NCBI RefSeq assembly: GCF_901709675.1
Contig: NC_051108.1
Span: 806,001 to 870,000, forward strand
Length of the DNA stretch: 64,000 nt
Origin: Syngnathus acus
Taxonomy: Eukaryota; Chordata; Actinopteri; Syngnathiformes; Syngnathidae
Direction: 5' to 3'
Below are positions 61,017-64,000 of this stretch, piece after piece (within the stretch, counting starts at the first letter, position 1; each line of letters starts with the position of its first letter). A program made the translations under genes and the position numbers. Under the pieces are notes generated by a model. The model saw nothing but the letters and a program-made list of their open reading frames with translations. It was not told the DNA's origin and did no database searches.

Positions 61017-64000
61017 TGCTACAATCCGACACAATGTTTTGTTGTTTATGGCTAAAAAAAATTACAGCATGGTACGAAAACATGAAGGTAAATACGCAAA
61101 CGCGTCGAGTGAATTTCGAAGCCAAGTCAATAGCAAATAAAAGTAAGGCCTTGGCGCCATGCTCCACGGTGGGCCGACCCCAATAAAAACATTGATTGAT
61201 AGCGTGTGCGAGGGCCCGCGTGCGTGCACACTTTGGCGAGGCCGACGTGTCGGAAGAGATTAAAGGTGTGGGCCGAAGCGCCGGACAACTCAAGCTCTAC
61301 GAGCAAGGAGGGCGGGAGGGAGGCGGGGTGAGGGGCCGCTCGCCTCCCCCCCAAAATCATCCCTGACGAAATATTTTCACAGCAAGTGGAGAAGGCAAGT
61401 CAGGGAGGCTTGAAAAGGGGAAAAAAAACAGTAGCCCGGCGGGAGAGACAACAAAACGGGTCGTAAATGACAAGTGGACTCGCTCGGGCTTTTGTTGACA
61501 TTTTCTCACAACAACATCAAGACGGCCGTTTGTCTCCCAGCAGACCGAAACGCGCCAATTAACAGCGCTACTAAATCTCCGTTCTTCGGGTACAAAATTT
61601 GAGATCAAGTTGAACCTTAGTTTTCCTGCTTTATCCCAAAAACCAACGCAATCGTTCCCATTGGAAATACGTTCAATCCAATTGATCCTTTCAAGACGGC
61701 AACATTTACACATTTCCCTTTCATAGGGAATGACTTGAAAATAAGAAAAGTGAATTTGTCCCTTCATTTCCATTTGTCCTACATGCTGTCCTCCTTCATT
61801 GTGTCTCTGGCACACACGTTTACCTGTCTGCCCCCCCCCCCCCTCCTTCCCTCCCTGACCCTCCCTCGCTCAAAGCACTCGTCTCTCTCTCCCTCTCCCC
61901 ATTTGTGTGAGTGCTTATCACCGGTGTAACCCAATCCCCTTCCTTTCATGTAAAATACATTGTGCCTCGCCCGCCCCGCCCGCCCGGCCGGCCCCCAGCA
62001 GTTGTGCCCCAGCCCGGGGAGGTGTAAAACTATCCCTCGTCTTTATGTCTCCAAAAATGACCCTTTCTTTTTTTCTTCAGGTGCACTAGGACAAGAGAGC
62101 AAAAGAGGGAGGGGCCGTATGTGAATGCGCTCCTAAAAAAACAGGCCACCGCCTCCCTCCTCTCGTTTTGCCCACTGACATTCACACGAATGTGCCACCT
62201 TAGGAATGTCACGGGAAAAGAAAAGAAATTTCACCCCAGAGGAATCAAATCTTTTTTTTTTTTTTTTGGCAAATTGCCCCAACCCGATAGATGACAAAAG
62301 AGCTCAAACTGTCGTCCAAATGACCCATTGTGACGTAAAGTCGAGGCCACAATTATTGATATATTGAATTGTGAATGGCTCTCCGTGCTCGCCACTGCCC
62401 CCGGTGGTCTTGGGAGGCGCCGCGTGATTGAATGCCGCTTTACACAAATGAAAAGTAACTGATGGATTCTGCGCGGTTAATTGCCAAACGTTTGGCCCGG
62501 GCTGCCCCCGCCGAGCTAATCTGATGAGAGTGATTAAAAAAAACACACACACGAGGAGAAACCCACACCGGCCGGCCTACGGATGGCTAGACGCACACAC
62601 GCACACACACGTATGGCAGCAAAGTCAGACAGTGGGAGAAACGTTTGCAGATTGAACAGATTGTCTGTCTAAATTTCACAGGACAGCAATGATGAATGAC
62701 TTCGTTGTTTGCCGCCATTTTGTCTCGCTGCTGCTCTCGCGTTTTAAAACGCTACGACACTTAGCTTAAGTGACTCTGAAACTTTGGTTGGTCGGCCCAG
62801 GAAAATCCATCCGCTAATCTCGTACCTCGGGGGTCATCGCGGGGCTTTTCCAGAGGGCGCTACATTTCGGATGCCCAATTAAAAATCGAAAAAAGAAGCA
62901 GCCGTGTGAGATGATGACTTAGTGGCATGGAACGCTCAGAGCTGCTGCTGCTGCTGCTATTTGGAAGCTGAGGAAACACAATCCCACTCTTTTTGCACCC
63001 CCCCCCCCCTCCTTTTTCCCTGACCTGACCACAGCCACTGCACAAGTTCCACCCCCACGCACTTACACCAGGACCCCCCCAAACCACATCCTCCCACCCC
63101 ACACTCCCCTCAAAAATCTAACAAACCGCCCCGTGAGCGCGACAACATCTCGACCTGCAAACTTTTGCACACCAGTCAACCACGTAACCAACATGCGTGA
63201 CGAAATGATGCCACTTTTGGTATTAAAATCGATGTTAAAAATCACCATTAGGAAAACATTTTAGTCTCTTAATGTTATACAAAAGGTGAGGATCAAAATA
63301 ATAGGACCACCTAGCAGTGCAATTTGAAACCGCTGTAAATAATAAACAACGTGACAGTCGGTGTCAATCCAGATTGGCATCCCCCCCCCCCCAAAAAAAA
63401 TATATTTTGGATACACCTCATGTGCATGCAACGTTGTGGCCGACGGAGTCAGCCAGTGGCTTCTTCTTAGTCCGAGCTATGTCATCAAATGTGTCATGAA
63501 GGCCTTCTGTGGGCCTTTGTGTGCCTAGGGCCAAGTGGGATGCTTCTTTTGTGAAGATAGCAATCCGATACACAGGCAGCCCGCCAGCGAGGGTGTGTGT
63601 CTTGTGTGTGTGTCGGGGGGGTAAATGACGAAGAGGATGGAGGGCGTTATTCTCATGGGCAAGTCCCTGCTGTCTGGGACCCCCCTTAGGGGCCCCCCTC
63701 ATACCTGGCTGTCTGCTCTACCTGTTGTCCCAATTTTGGACTTTCCATGCTTCCTTCTTCTCCCCTTTCACACTGGCGCACTTCCTCCCCCTTTACCCCT
63801 CGACCCCATTTTAACTCACACGGTATTTTAAGTGATTTTATGAGGAAGACGATATGAAGTGTTTTTTTAACAGCCCGCTATGGCGGAACAGCTGGCTGTT
63901 AGCTTCTATATTGAATCTTTGCTGAGAGCAGATGGTGCGTGTGTGTGTGAGCGTGCCTGTCTGTCGAGGCCAAGCCTTGAAAAGAGGTTTTTGAAGGATA

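Larger units (their letters stand above)
57660..64000. other. Noncoding, probably eya4 upstream intron
   Basis: The first exon I can place begins with an acceptor at 57660, so an upstream exon must exist, but I could not find the expected EYA4 N-terminal peptide here. The stretch holds a perfect X-box (57773), a (CCTT)n tract at about 58758-58779, a (TG)n tract at 59058-59077, (CA)n at 59245-59269, (TG)n at 60980-61013, (CCCT)-type runs near 60549, and poly(C) runs at 61831 and 63000. No coding exon is supported. Confidence 0.5.

Noticed and set aside
58000-64000. N-terminal eya4 exon
   Set aside because: I looked for the conserved EYA4 start peptide on the minus strand and found no convincing match, so I did not place one.

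Overview
The window is vertebrate nuclear DNA, almost certainly from a compact-genome ray-finned (teleost) fish. All coding signals are GT-AG (twice GC-AG) spliced exons, many introns are only 60-150 bp, and every protein recognised is a vertebrate orthologue. Short microsatellites and small LINE scraps are the only repeats; there are no bacterial, viral or CRISPR features. The species cannot be named from what is visible.

Layout, left to right. pinx1 (minus, 5' part only, 67-1600); tdh (minus, 4147-5867); mtmr9 (minus, 8986-12229); xkr6 (plus, 13929-24014, first intron over 8 kb, long 3' UTR to about 26.4 kb); ccm2 (plus, 26855-30043); fam167a (minus, 31224-31882). pinx1, xkr6, mtmr9, tdh and fam167a are the genes of human 8p23.1, but here the tdh-mtmr9-xkr6 segment has the order and strands expected from one inversion, and ccm2 sits at the right-hand breakpoint. 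The next pair, lca5 (minus, 33532-36050) and sh3bgrl2 (plus, 37843-39675), is divergent and matches human 6q14. A large scavenger receptor gene follows (plus, 40784-45847), then a small sh3bgrl3-like gene (plus, 46315-46729), rps12 (plus, 47534-49728) and eya4 (minus, 50479-57659, 5' exons beyond what I could place). rps12 and eya4 are also neighbours in human 6q23. From 57.7 kb to the end I see only noncoding sequence, probably eya4 upstream intron.

Most genes are single-copy housekeeping or developmental genes: telomere/nucleolus (pinx1), threonine catabolism (tdh), phosphoinositide regulation (mtmr9), endothelial junction signalling (ccm2), cilium (lca5), ribosome (rps12, with three intronic snoRNA candidates) and the transcription cofactor-phosphatase eya4. 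They do not form one pathway.

The most unusual locus is the receptor at 40.8-45.8 kb: a signal peptide, nine group B SRCR domains each on its own phase-1 exon, two Ig-like domains, one membrane segment and a short tail, 1266 residues as read here. I do not know this architecture as a named family. Domain 6 has lost exactly the two cysteines of one canonical disulfide. Other points of note are the mutually exclusive eya4 exons 61 bp apart, two GC-AG introns, a six-fold occurrence of perfect RFX X-box motifs, and three short copies of the same LINE reverse-transcriptase motif in three different introns.
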